A stretch of 64,000 nucleotides of DNA from an uncultured bacterium. Lineage in GTDB: Bacteria; Actinomycetota; Coriobacteriia; Coriobacteriales; Coriobacteriaceae. How positions within the stretch are numbered: position 1 is the first letter of the stretch; each line of letters starts with the position of its first letter. Shown piece by piece: positions 8,597-16,876 of this stretch. The DNA is taken from contig CAJMMN010000007.1 of the NCBI GenBank assembly GCA_905214525.1, positions 1 through 64,000 on the forward strand, given 5' to 3'. Under the pieces are notes generated by a model that saw only the letters and a list, made by a program, of their open reading frames with translations, did no database searches and was not told where the DNA came from. Made by a program: the position numbers and the translations under genes.

Positions 8597-10396
8597 CTAG
8601 CAATCTGCTTCCCGAGCGTGGACTTTTCGTTTCTCTTGATACATGTTGTGGTCAGCGATGTGGTAAATCTCGGTCAGTGTATAACCGGGTGCCTCTGCCG
8701 TCGCGACGCCAAACGACGCACTGACCGTCAGCACCTCATCGCTCGCAGCAGCAAGGCTGAGGCGAAGATCTTGCACTACTTCACATGCGGATTCGCGATC
8801 GGTGTGAGGGCAAATCAGCAAGAACTCGTCGCCACCAATGCGCATAGGCACAAATTTCTCGCCTGCCGCCCGCCTCAATACAGACGCCGTACGCCGTAGC
8901 AGCTCATCGCCCATTTCGTGACCGTAGAGATCGTTGGTACGCTTGAGGAAATTGCAGTCCATCATGATCACACTCACGGGCAGGGACTCGTTCACCAGGT
9001 CGTCGCCAAGGGACTCAAGGTAATTTCTATTGCGAAGTCCCGTCAGCTTGTCCTGGAAAGAAAGCTCCTCGGCGCGTTTTGTCATCGAGATGTTATGCGT
9101 TGCCACGACGACCGATTCCAGTCGACCCCGCTCATCGCGGCGCTGTGGAACAACCTGCAGCGAATACCACGTACCTCGGCAGTCTCGTACCTCGGCATCC
9201 AAGTACGGCACGCCTTCCATACGATCCCGAAGCGTCTTTATATCTAAGAGCTCCATGACCGCCTCGCGACTTTCGGGACTCACAATGTCTCGGCAAACCG
9301 TTGCAAAAAAGTCATATGCCTCGGAGTGCTCGGCAAATATCTTCGCCACCGATGGCGACATGTTAATCCCCTCGATCTCAAGCGTGTCGAGATGCAACAG
9401 GAGGGTCGACTCATACGTGGTACTGATGGCATTGATGATGCCGAGCTGCTTGTCCTTTTCGGCCAAATTGCGACGATCGGCGACGATACGCACCAACAGC
9501 ACTACAACCAAAAACACCAGGAACGCCAGTACGCCGGCAGTGATAAATGAAATCCTGCCCGACATGACCTCAGATTTGGGATAGAGCGCAAACAGGCGAT
9601 AGTCCTTATATGCCGCACGCACGGCATACCAGGTACTCCCCCGATATTCGACACGTGATAAGCCTTCGTCTTTCCAATCAATTCCGCTATCGGCAAGAAG
9701 CCGGGCGAGAGCTATATCGACGGTCGAATCGTTTGAAGAAACGATTTGTGCATCGCGCATCACGAACACCGTTGGGCTCTGATGGAATGTGTTGTTCACG
9801 AGCACGTCGGCGATCGTATACGAATAATCATCGGCGGGCTCGGGCGCAAGCGATCGATACCCCAGCGCTACGCCATCACCGTACGGAACAACACTCACGG
9901 CAAAGTCGACATCTCGACGCTCAACGACCGTCGAGTAGGACACCTTGGAGCCTCGGTACATCGATGCGACCGACGAACAGGCAAGCTCCTCTCGCCATAG
10001 CATCAGCGGATCGCGACCGTCGATATCGTAATGAGCGGCCATATGACCGTCGGCGTCCATGACCAACATTCCCGAAAGGTGCTCGGTATGGACGTACTCC
10101 TCGACGAGGTCATCGTTGACTTCTACGCAATCAGGCGGCAAGAACGTCGAAAACGACTCGAGCGCGGCATCCAAATTGTGCGTCGCCTCGGTTTTTCTTC
10201 CCTGTTCATATCGGTCATATTTTTCGCAGGCGTTTTTTAAAAACACCATGGTTTCCTGGCCAAACCCAAGCGTTTTATTGAGACAGCGATGCGTACCGAC
10301 CACATACAGCAGACCCAACAAAACAGCGCTGGCCACAACGCAGATAGCCGCGGTGACTAATGCCTTTCGGCGCAAGCGGCGCTCATCATTTGTCAT
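8597..10396 (-). CDS. Membrane diguanylate cyclase with extracytoplasmic sensor and PAS-like domain
   Basis: 599 aa. TM1 is at about 12-34, a large extracytoplasmic sensor region at 35-280 is probably Cache-like, TM2 at about 285-308, then a PAS-like segment (320-425) and a GGDEF domain beginning at LSFQDKLTGLRNRNYLE. The catalytic motif GGDEF is intact at about 521-525, with DxNxxKxxND before it, so synthesis of cyclic di-GMP from GTP is expected. No RxxD inhibitory site is visible in the usual place before GGDEF. The ATG overlaps the stop of the upstream solute-binding protein by four bases (ATGA), so the two are co-translated. Confidence 0.93.
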   Translation of the reverse strand: MTNDERRLRRKALVTAAICVVASAVLLGLLYVVGTHRCLNKTLGFGQETMVFLKNACEKYDRYEQGRKTEATHNLDAALESFSTFLPPDCVEVNDDLVEEYVHTEHLSGMLVMDADGHMAAHYDIDGRDPLMLWREELACSSVASMYRGSKVSYSTVVERRDVDFAVSVVPYGDGVALGYRSLAPEPADDYSYTIADVLVNNTFHQSPTVFVMRDAQIVSSNDSTVDIALARLLADSGIDWKDEGLSRVEYRGSTWYAVRAAYKDYRLFALYPKSEVMSGRISFITAGVLAFLVFLVVVLLVRIVADRRNLAEKDKQLGIINAISTTYESTLLLHLDTLEIEGINMSPSVAKIFAEHSEAYDFFATVCRDIVSPESREAVMELLDIKTLRDRMEGVPYLDAEVRDCRGTWYSLQVVPQRRDERGRLESVVVATHNISMTKRAEELSFQDKLTGLRNRNYLESLGDDLVNESLPVSVIMMDCNFLKRTNDLYGHEMGDELLRRTASVLRRAAGEKFVPMRIGGDEFLLICPHTDRESACEVVQDLRLSLAAASDEVLTVSASFGVATAEAPGYTLTEIYHIADHNMYQEKRKVHAREADC

Positions 10397-11265
10397 GATT
10401 CCGCTCCTTGCCCGTCCGTCGTCGCCCTTGCCTTGTACTTGCCCACAATGCGCTCAATCGTGCCATCTCGATCCATCTCGAACAGCACGGTATCGAGGTT
10501 TTTGACGTACTCCCCCTCATAGCCGTCCTTAAACGCGACGCCAAGGTCAACCGTCATAACGTTGTCGGCAAACACACGATAAACACCGGGATACTGCGCG
10601 ACGAGCCGGTCGAGCGATTGGACGTCCGCCATCCAACAGTCAACATACCCCTTGACGAGGGCGGCTGTGCAAAGTTCGGCAGAGCCATATGATTTGATGT
10701 TCACGTCCGGCGAGATTTCCAGATCGCCTGCAAGCAATCGGCGTTCACTCACCGAACCGGCAATCACCGCAACAGTCTTGCTGCCATCGAGATACGCCAA
10801 GGACTTGATACCACTCGTTTTCTTGGCGGCAACCGAAACCGTCACGGTTAGATACGGCTCGCTCCAGTAATAATCGTCTTCGCGATAACAGGGCGAATAG
10901 TCGCACCACAGACAATCGATATCGCCGTTTTTGAGCAGGCGATCGCGATCATTCCAAGATATGTCAACAAATTGCGGTTTGATTCCAGCACGCTTGCAGG
11001 CCTCGCGTGCGATATCGATATCGATACCAGCGTAGTCGCCCGTGGTATCGATATACACATAGGGATCGTTATCCGTAACGCCAATTTTGAGTTCCGGGAG
11101 ATCTTTATCGGATTCACTCGATGGGGTAGAACTGCTTCGAACGGCATACGTCAGGGCGACCGCACAAACGGCAACAAGGAGTATGAGCACGGACGAGACG
11201 ATAGCGCCTCGTTTGATACGTCTGGGCACACGACTCTTTTCATCGAAACAGCAGATAAGGTTCAT
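10393..11265 (-). CDS. Membrane-anchored family-3 solute-binding protein, probable sensor
   Basis: 290 aa. A short basic N-terminus is followed by one hydrophobic segment at about 21-43 with no lipobox or clear cleavage site, then a periplasmic-binding-protein fold of the amino-acid type (LKIGVTDNDPYVYIDTTGDY, DIDIAREACKRAG, DIDCLWCDYS, FKDGYEGEYVKNLD). No ABC permease or ATPase is nearby; the next gene, overlapping by four bases, is a diguanylate cyclase. The likely job is ligand sensing for c-di-GMP signalling. A frame opening at 11343 is rejected because it would run through the upstream gene's terminator (11294-11326); ATG at 11265 follows it. Confidence 0.85.
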   Translation of the reverse strand: MNLICCFDEKSRVPRRIKRGAIVSSVLILLVAVCAVALTYAVRSSSTPSSESDKDLPELKIGVTDNDPYVYIDTTGDYAGIDIDIAREACKRAGIKPQFVDISWNDRDRLLKNGDIDCLWCDYSPCYREDDYYWSEPYLTVTVSVAAKKTSGIKSLAYLDGSKTVAVIAGSVSERRLLAGDLEISPDVNIKSYGSAELCTAALVKGYVDCWMADVQSLDRLVAQYPGVYRVFADNVMTVDLGVAFKDGYEGEYVKNLDTVLFEMDRDGTIERIVGKYKARATTDGQGAES

Positions 11266-11293
11266 TTTATTACCAGGGGCCAGTGCGGCAGTG

Positions 11294-11326
11294 AAAAAAG
11301 CGCCTTGCCCAAAACTGGCAAGGCGC
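11294..11326 (-). terminator. Terminator downstream of the Ig-like adhesin
   Basis: On the minus strand, GGCGCCTTGCC and GGCAAGGCGC arms flank AGTTTTG and are followed by TTTTTTC. It ends the transcript arriving from the adhesin and purB-tail remnant and separates it from the solute-binding protein gene. Confidence 0.85.
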
Positions 11327-11369
11327 CAATGGCTGAAATGCATCCGCAGGCGGTCGAATTAGGTCAACC

Positions 11370-11435
11370 CTACTCGAAGCTCAGCTGCTCCAGGCGATCG
11401 AAGACTGTGTCGATGCGGGTGACGAGCGGGGTACC
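11370..11435 (-). pseudogene. Remnant of a purB 3' end (22 codons)
   Basis: Immediately after the adhesin stop, the minus strand reads VTRIDTVFDRLEQLSFE then TAG. This nearly equals the PurB C-terminus (TRIDTVFDRLEQLEF) encoded at 15135-15180. The DNA match at 11383-11422 versus 15145-15184 is 39 of 40 bases, and both copies continue into TTGACC after the stop. There is no start codon, so it is not a gene. It shows that the segment carrying the adhesin is bracketed by two purB ends. Confidence 0.8.
11383..11422 (-). repeat. 40-bp direct repeat, distal copy of the purB 3' end
   Basis: Matches 15145-15184 at 39 of 40 positions in the same orientation. The two copies bracket about 3.7 kb containing the Ig-like adhesin gene. 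Confidence 0.9.
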
Positions 11436-14400
11436 CTAACGCTCGAAACGTTTACGCATAAGAGCGAAAGCGATCAGCGCAACGCCTGCGACAGTAGCAA
11501 TAAAGGCAACCGCAAGGGCCTGGTCGCCCGTATTGGCGAGCGCGCCCTTAGTAGCCTTAACAGACTTTTTGGTCACCTTAGTCGTCGTCTGCTGACTAGG
11601 CTGGGACGGCGTCACGGGCTGCGTAGGCTGAACCGGCTCACCATTGGCCTCCTCGCCTGTCACCACGTACGTCGAGAAGTGGCTCGTGCGGAAGCAAAGG
11701 TAGTCGCCCTCGGTCCACGTATCCATAGCCTGAGTGGAACCATCCTCGGCAACGTAGAGCACCTTGAGATTGGTGAGCGCCTTCATGGCTGCGGTCATCT
11801 TGACACGAACGATGAAGGACATGCCATCGAAGTCCTCGATAACCTCGCCATTCTTGAGAAGCTTGATATCGAGCTTCTCGGCAACCTTGGTAGCCCCCTG
11901 CTCAAGGCCGGAAATCGTAGCATTGGCGGCGTCGGTAAGATTTGTCGGCTCCTCGACCACAAGAGAGATGCTGTTGTTCTGGGCAATGCCGGCAGCGGCA
12001 TTGTTCTCGGCGCTTACGCTAACGTCCGTTCCGTCGCTACCTGCAACGCCCGCAATGGTCCTCGCCGCTACAGTAACGGTACAGGTCATTGTTTTGTCAC
12101 CACAGGTGACGGTGATCGTGGCGGTACCGGCCTTAAGCGGCGTCACGACGCCGTCTTTGACCGTAGCGATCGACGAGTCGCTGGAGGTCCAGCTCACCGT
12201 CGTATCGTCTGCATCGGCAGGACTCACCGTTGCGGAGAGCTTTGCGGAGGCGTCGCCTACGGTAAAGGAAAGGTTCGTCTTGTTGAGCTCAACCTTCTGG
12301 GCGGGATTGGTCACGCTCACCGAAACGGTCTGGGAGAGCGACCCCGCGGTGATGGCGAATGAACCGGAACCAGTCTTGAGGGCAGTGACGGTGTAGGAGC
12401 CATCACCGGTGTCGACAACCTTAAATGCCTTCGAGGCACCCGTGTCATCCAGAGCGAGCTTGGTCTCGTCGACCTCACCTGCCAGGGCTCCGGCAAGAGA
12501 GGCTTTTACGGTACCTTCTTCACCCTTCGCAAGGTTGAGGGAGGACTGATCGACTGTAAGACTCGTTGCGGGATTAGAGACGGTCACCGCGCAATCCTGA
12601 GAATAGGTGCCATCTTCGGTCGAAGCAGTGATGGTTGCGGTGCCCTTAGAAACAGACGTCACTTTGCCGGTTTGATCGACCGTAGCGACGCTCTCGTTAC
12701 TGGACTTCCAGACAACCGTCTGGTCAGCCTCCGCGGGAACGACCGTTGCCTTAAGCTGCTCGGTTGCAGCGCCCACAAGCGTGACCTTCTGCTTATCGAG
12801 TGTGATACCCGTTGCAGGTTGAATAACCGTCACCTTGCACGTGGCGCTATACTCGCCGTCCTCAGTGGTAACGGTGATCGTGGCAGCACCGGCCTTGACC
12901 GGGGTCACGACGCCGTCCGCAACCGTGGCGACCTCCGGGTCGCTCGAAGACCAGGACACATTCTTATTCGTTGCATTGTTGGGCTCAACCGTTGCGGTCA
13001 ACGTCGAGGGCTCACCGCCCACAGCAAGCTTAAGATTCGACGCGCTGAGGCTGACGCCCGAGACCTTTACGACCGGAGTGGTTACCGTAATTGTATCCGT
13101 GGTTGCAGAAACGCCATCGACCGTCGCCGTGATCGTGGCATCACCGTCACCGACAGCGGTAACAAGACCGTTAGCGTCGACGGTAAGGACGCTCTCGTTG
13201 GAAGAGGACCAAACAACCTGGCTGGCCTTGTCATCAGGGGAGACCTTTGCCTTCAGCTGCTGAGTCGTGCCTTTATCCATGGAGGTTGAGTAGCTGTCCG
13301 CAATGGAAACCGCAGTCTTTGCAGGCTCCTCGCCAGGCTTGACAACATGAACGGTCATCGTGTCGCAGAGAAGGCCTCCATTATCTGGGTCACCGAGATA
13401 GACGTCTATCTTTGCGGTGCCGTAGCCATTCGGATGCGCGAAATATCCTGCTGTACTTGAGCTCACAGCATACATCTCGATGCTAACGATGCTAAGGTCT
13501 GATGACACGAATCGATATTCAGAATATGGATACTCATCGAGAAGGTCTACGGCCTCCTCCGTCATCACAGTTCCAAAGTAATCGCGATTTCTGGTCGGAT
13601 CAAGCAGATAATCGTCCATACCGGCACGGTCTGGAGCCAACTCACTTTCGATTGAGATTTCGCTCTCCTTCAAGAATGCAATCGAAGGCTTTACGGATGG
13701 GTAGGGAATCACATCTATGGTGCCGACATGTTTACCGCCGAACGAATCCGTCACCTCAATAGTTGCAGTCCCCACCTTGATTGCGGTGACCCAATCTCCC
13801 TCTATCGAAACAACGTCTTGTCCTTTTATAACTGAATAGGATAATTGCCACGTTTGCGATTGGTAGTCACGCGATGAATCTCTGCAAGCTTGCCCGGTTG
13901 AATTCAGTTCAACATCAAGTAAATCATCCGAACGGATCCATGCATTAGAGCCGATAGCCATTTTCCCGTTCATGTTTTTGTCAACAAAAGCGGGGCCCTG
14001 CTCCTTCATCACCACGTCGCAGAGTCGTTTCTTCTGAAGAATATCTTGCGCGTAGTCACTCACGCCTATCCGGAGCTCACTAGCGCTGCTGCTGTGCGGA
14101 TTAATATAAACAGGAGCCTGCAGCTGATAATCGGCAGAATTGCTACACTCCGTTATCTGATCACTGCTTAGCTGCGTATAAAGCCCCGATCCATCGTCAT
14201 AAGAGCTATTTCCATAGATATCAAACGCCGTCGGCTCCTCATCGGGCCGCTCAAACGCGAGCAGCACTTTCCCTTTCTCGGAGCCATAGTGTTGTTTTCC
14301 GCAAACAGGACACTTCTCGATATATAACAACGTCAGAGAAGACACAGGCTTTGCCTTGTCCGAATTGTTCGCATACTTTATTTCTTTTATTTTGTTTTGA

Positions 14401-14837
14401 GACTTAGCAAGGCTTATTTCAAGATAACCCTCCGCTTTGTAACCCTCATAATTGAACTCAGCAGTTATCCGAAGTTTGCCGTCTCCAACAGACACTGGGG
14501 ACAACGTATATTCCCATTGTCCATAGATCTTTGAAAGCGAGATATTCTCTGCATCATCACTCGAAATCGTTAGCGTGTAATTCTCGGGGTTTTGCGCCGC
14601 TTGAGCTATCTCCTGGGACGGAGCTCCCGGAAGCGAAAAGCGGACACTTCCATTCAGTCTTTGCCCGACCGCAACAGAACAATATTTCAAAACACTGTCC
14701 TGTGAAACAGAAACGAGAACCTCTCCTCCCTTAGTTTCCGATGCGACCGCTATTGATGGCGTAGCGATTGAAACTGCTGTAACGGCAGCCAAAACGCCAC
14801 AAAATGCAGCGGCTATCCTCCAAAACCCTTTTCTCAT
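11436..14837 (-). CDS. Large cell-wall-anchored surface protein with bacterial Ig-like (Big_2) repeats
   Basis: 1133 aa. Signal peptide at 1-33 (basic RKGFWR, long hydrophobic core, cleavage after IAVAS). A unique N-terminal half of about 500 aa contains a CPVCGKQHYG zinc-ribbon-like pair. About five Big_2 modules of 80-90 aa follow, each with a WSSSN/S-type strand and an ATITVT-type strand (nucleotides about 12050-13330). The tail has sorting signal LANTG at 1100-1104, a hydrophobic helix and terminal RKRFER. LANTG departs from canonical LPXTG at Pro. Role inferred: sortase-anchored adhesin. ATG at 14837 is chosen because the signal peptide begins there; an in-frame GTG at 14882 adds an unlikely leader. 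Bracketed by duplicated purB ends. Confidence 0.87.
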   Translation of the reverse strand: MRKGFWRIAAAFCGVLAAVTAVSIATPSIAVASETKGGEVLVSVSQDSVLKYCSVAVGQRLNGSVRFSLPGAPSQEIAQAAQNPENYTLTISSDDAENISLSKIYGQWEYTLSPVSVGDGKLRITAEFNYEGYKAEGYLEISLAKSQNKIKEIKYANNSDKAKPVSSLTLLYIEKCPVCGKQHYGSEKGKVLLAFERPDEEPTAFDIYGNSSYDDGSGLYTQLSSDQITECSNSADYQLQAPVYINPHSSSASELRIGVSDYAQDILQKKRLCDVVMKEQGPAFVDKNMNGKMAIGSNAWIRSDDLLDVELNSTGQACRDSSRDYQSQTWQLSYSVIKGQDVVSIEGDWVTAIKVGTATIEVTDSFGGKHVGTIDVIPYPSVKPSIAFLKESEISIESELAPDRAGMDDYLLDPTRNRDYFGTVMTEEAVDLLDEYPYSEYRFVSSDLSIVSIEMYAVSSSTAGYFAHPNGYGTAKIDVYLGDPDNGGLLCDTMTVHVVKPGEEPAKTAVSIADSYSTSMDKGTTQQLKAKVSPDDKASQVVWSSSNESVLTVDANGLVTAVGDGDATITATVDGVSATTDTITVTTPVVKVSGVSLSASNLKLAVGGEPSTLTATVEPNNATNKNVSWSSSDPEVATVADGVVTPVKAGAATITVTTEDGEYSATCKVTVIQPATGITLDKQKVTLVGAATEQLKATVVPAEADQTVVWKSSNESVATVDQTGKVTSVSKGTATITASTEDGTYSQDCAVTVSNPATSLTVDQSSLNLAKGEEGTVKASLAGALAGEVDETKLALDDTGASKAFKVVDTGDGSYTVTALKTGSGSFAITAGSLSQTVSVSVTNPAQKVELNKTNLSFTVGDASAKLSATVSPADADDTTVSWTSSDSSIATVKDGVVTPLKAGTATITVTCGDKTMTCTVTVAARTIAGVAGSDGTDVSVSAENNAAAGIAQNNSISLVVEEPTNLTDAANATISGLEQGATKVAEKLDIKLLKNGEVIEDFDGMSFIVRVKMTAAMKALTNLKVLYVAEDGSTQAMDTWTEGDYLCFRTSHFSTYVVTGEEANGEPVQPTQPVTPSQPSQQTTTKVTKKSVKATKGALANTGDQALAVAFIATVAGVALIAFALMRKRFER

Positions 14838-14899
14838 TCCCCTAAGTCCAATCTCTCGTGAAAAAACGCAGCATTCTCCCACACCTTAAAATTGGCTTA

Positions 14900-14930
14900 A
14901 GGATACCCCCCCCCCAACGAGCACTTGCAA
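14900..14930 (-). promoter_or_regulatory. Putative adhesin promoter with a 10-bp G/C homopolymer in its spacer
   Basis: On the minus strand TTGCAA (14925-14930) and TATCCT (14900-14905) resemble -35 and -10 boxes, each 4 of 6. They are separated by 19 bases, ten of which are an uninterrupted G run (C run 14906-14915 on the plus strand). The adhesin start is about 60 bases downstream. The tract is seen directly; promoter identity and length-dependent switching are inference. Confidence 0.45.
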
Positions 14931-15027
14931 GCTAATGTTTGCCAAAAGGGGCAAATTAACGGCAAGCGACATTTCTGCAATATACCATCATCCGCTGAAG
15001 TGCGACTTTCCCGACGCTCCCACGCAA

Positions 15028-15062
15028 AAGCCCCGTTGATAAACGCGTTACCAACGGGGCTT
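15028..15062 (-). terminator. purB terminator
   Basis: AAGCCCCGTTG and CAACGGGGCTT arms around a 13-base loop, followed on the minus strand by TTTTG, about 70 bases past the purB stop. Confidence 0.8.
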
Positions 15063-15134
15063 GGGCTAGAAGGTCATACATCAACTGGGACCAAAAGAAA
15101 ACTAATTGGTTTGATTGCGTCCCAAATCGGTCAA

Positions 15135-16478
15135 TTAGAACTCGAGCTGCTCCAGGCGATCGAAGACCGTGTCGATGCGGGTGAGGAAGTCCCACGGATC
15201 AAAGATCTCGTCGAGCTTCTCCTGGCTGACGGTGCAGCGCGGGTCGGCCTCGAGACGCTCCTTAAAGGTGGGGCCGGAGACGCAATCCTGCACCTCGTGC
15301 CAGGTAGCCATGGCGTTTTCCTGCACGATGGCATAGGCATCCTCGCGGGTGATGCCCGTATCGACGAGGGCCAGCAGGACCTTGGAGGAGAAGATGAGGC
15401 CGCGAGTCTTGTTGAGGTTGGCCATCATGCGAGCCGGATACAGCTGCAGGCCGTCGATAACGCGGATAAGGCACTGGAACATGTGGTCGAGTGCGATAAA
15501 GCTATCGGCCTGGGCGACGCGCTCGGCAGAGGAGTGCGAAATGTCGCGCTCATGCCACAGGGCGACATTGTCGAAGGCAACCTGGGCATTGGACTTCACG
15601 ATGCGTGACAGGCCACATACCTTCTCCATGGTGATCGGGTTGCGCTTGTGCGGCATGGCGGAGCTGCCCTTTTGACCCTTGCGGAACGGCTCCTCGGCCT
15701 CGAGCGTATCGGTCTTCTGCAGATTGCGGACCTCGGTAGCGATGCGCTCGCAGGTGGCCGCCGTGGTGGCGAGGACGCCGGCGAGGTAAGCGTGATGGTC
15801 GCGGGAGATGACCTGCGTGGACAGCGGATCGTGAACCAGACCCAGGTGCTCGCAGACATATTCCTCAACAAACGGCTCGATGGAGCTATAGGTACCGACA
15901 GCGCCCGAGATGGCGCCGAAGGCAACATTCTTGCGGGCGTCCTCAAGACGATCCAGATCGCGCTTGAGCTCCCAGGCCCAAGAGCCAAACTTCATGCCGA
16001 AGGTCATCGGCTCGGCGTGGATACCATGAGTGCGGCCGGCACAGAGCGTATTGCGCTCCTCAAAGGCGCGACGCTTGCAAATCTCGCCGAGCTTCTTGAC
16101 GTCCTCGATGATCAAGTCGCAGGCCTGGGTGAGCTGGTAGCACAGAGCCGTGTCGCCCAGATCGGAGCTGGTCATGCCATAGTGAACCCAGCGGCTGGGC
16201 TTGGGGTCGCCCTCGGGAACATCGGCATCGATGTATTCCTTCATGTTGGTCAGGAAGGCAATGACGTCGTGGCGCGTGACTTCCTCGATCTCATCGACCT
16301 TCGCCTTCTCAAAGTTGGCATGATCGCGGATCCACTGGGCCTCGTCTTTGGAAATACCGATCTTACCGAGCTCCGCCTGGGCCTCGCAGGCCAGAACCTC
16401 GATCTCCTGCCAAATGGCGTACTTGTTCTCGAGGGAGAAGATGTGTCCCATCTCCGGGCGGGTATAGCGATCGATCAT
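15135..16478 (-). CDS. purB: Adenylosuccinate lyase
   Basis: 447 aa homotetrameric lyase that releases fumarate from SAICAR and from adenylosuccinate, serving de novo IMP and AMP synthesis. Family blocks are in order: N-terminal MIDRYTRPEMGHIFS, TSSDLGDTALCYQ, catalytic His loop AGRTHGIHAEPMTFG, and the fumarase/aspartase signature around GSSAMPHKRNPITMEKV with its mobile catalytic Ser. The start is ATG 16478 with AAGGAG eight bases upstream; a longer frame to 16544 lacks this. The last 40 bp recur at 11383-11422, downstream of the adhesin. purB is thus intact but marks one border of a duplicated end. Confidence 0.96.
   Translation of the reverse strand: MIDRYTRPEMGHIFSLENKYAIWQEIEVLACEAQAELGKIGISKDEAQWIRDHANFEKAKVDEIEEVTRHDVIAFLTNMKEYIDADVPEGDPKPSRWVHYGMTSSDLGDTALCYQLTQACDLIIEDVKKLGEICKRRAFEERNTLCAGRTHGIHAEPMTFGMKFGSWAWELKRDLDRLEDARKNVAFGAISGAVGTYSSIEPFVEEYVCEHLGLVHDPLSTQVISRDHHAYLAGVLATTAATCERIATEVRNLQKTDTLEAEEPFRKGQKGSSAMPHKRNPITMEKVCGLSRIVKSNAQVAFDNVALWHERDISHSSAERVAQADSFIALDHMFQCLIRVIDGLQLYPARMMANLNKTRGLIFSSKVLLALVDTGITREDAYAIVQENAMATWHEVQDCVSGPTFKERLEADPRCTVSQEKLDEIFDPWDFLTRIDTVFDRLEQLEF
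15145..15184 (-). repeat. 40-bp direct repeat, purB 3' end copy
   Basis: The copy that lies inside intact purB; partner at 11383-11422. Confidence 0.9.
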
Positions 16479-16641
16479 AGCGGCTCCTTTTTGGTTATTG
16501 GCACGTTGGTCGTAACCCAACCATTGTACCGTGCGCAGGTGCAAGTATGGGCAGCAGGCATGAACCTAACATTTTGGAATTGGAGCGGGCAACGAAGATG
16601 GACAGCAGCATCACCGCAGCAGGCGGCAATAGTTCCGTGTA

Positions 16642-16692
16642 CTAATGTAATTTCACGCGTTATCCGCGAAGCTACATGCGAAATTACATTAG
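16642..16692. promoter_or_regulatory. Perfect 13-bp inverted repeat, operator-like
   Basis: CTAATGTAATTTC (16642-16654) is repeated in inverse as GAAATTACATTAG (16680-16692). It lies in the 398-base gap between purB and the divergent AlbA_2 gene. The core TAATGTAA/TTACATTA recurs three more times nearer the AlbA_2 start. No T run follows either arm, so this reads as a protein-binding site rather than a terminator. Confidence 0.6.
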
Positions 16693-16815
16693 AAGAAGAC
16701 ACATTATTTTCCGTTTCCCCTGGCAGCTAATCTGCGAGGTAAATTAAAAGTACAGACATTATATGCACTGAAATATATGACCTTACAGTCGGCCTACAGC
16801 CTTATGCACGGGCGG

Positions 16816-16870
16816 CTAATGTAACAGGAGATATAATTACATTAGTTGCGGATATAATTACATTATATGG
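16816..16870 (+). promoter_or_regulatory. Operator-like repeat cluster overlapping the AlbA_2 gene promoter
   Basis: CTAATGTAA at 16816-16824, then GATATAATTACATTA twice as direct repeats (16830-16844 and 16851-16865) spaced 21 bp apart, about two helical turns. Each copy contains a perfect TATAAT that could be a -10 box, and the second ends 11 bases before the ATG at 16877. A bound repressor would block both promoter and start. The repeats are seen directly; autoregulation by the downstream protein is inference. Confidence 0.6.
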
Positions 16871-16876
16871 AGTGTC

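Noticed and set aside
12050..13330. Repeat array in the Ig-like adhesin as a possible CRISPR
   Set aside because: Repeats are in-frame 80-90 codon Big_2 modules, not short identical repeats with unique spacers. No CRISPR array or cas gene was seen in the window.
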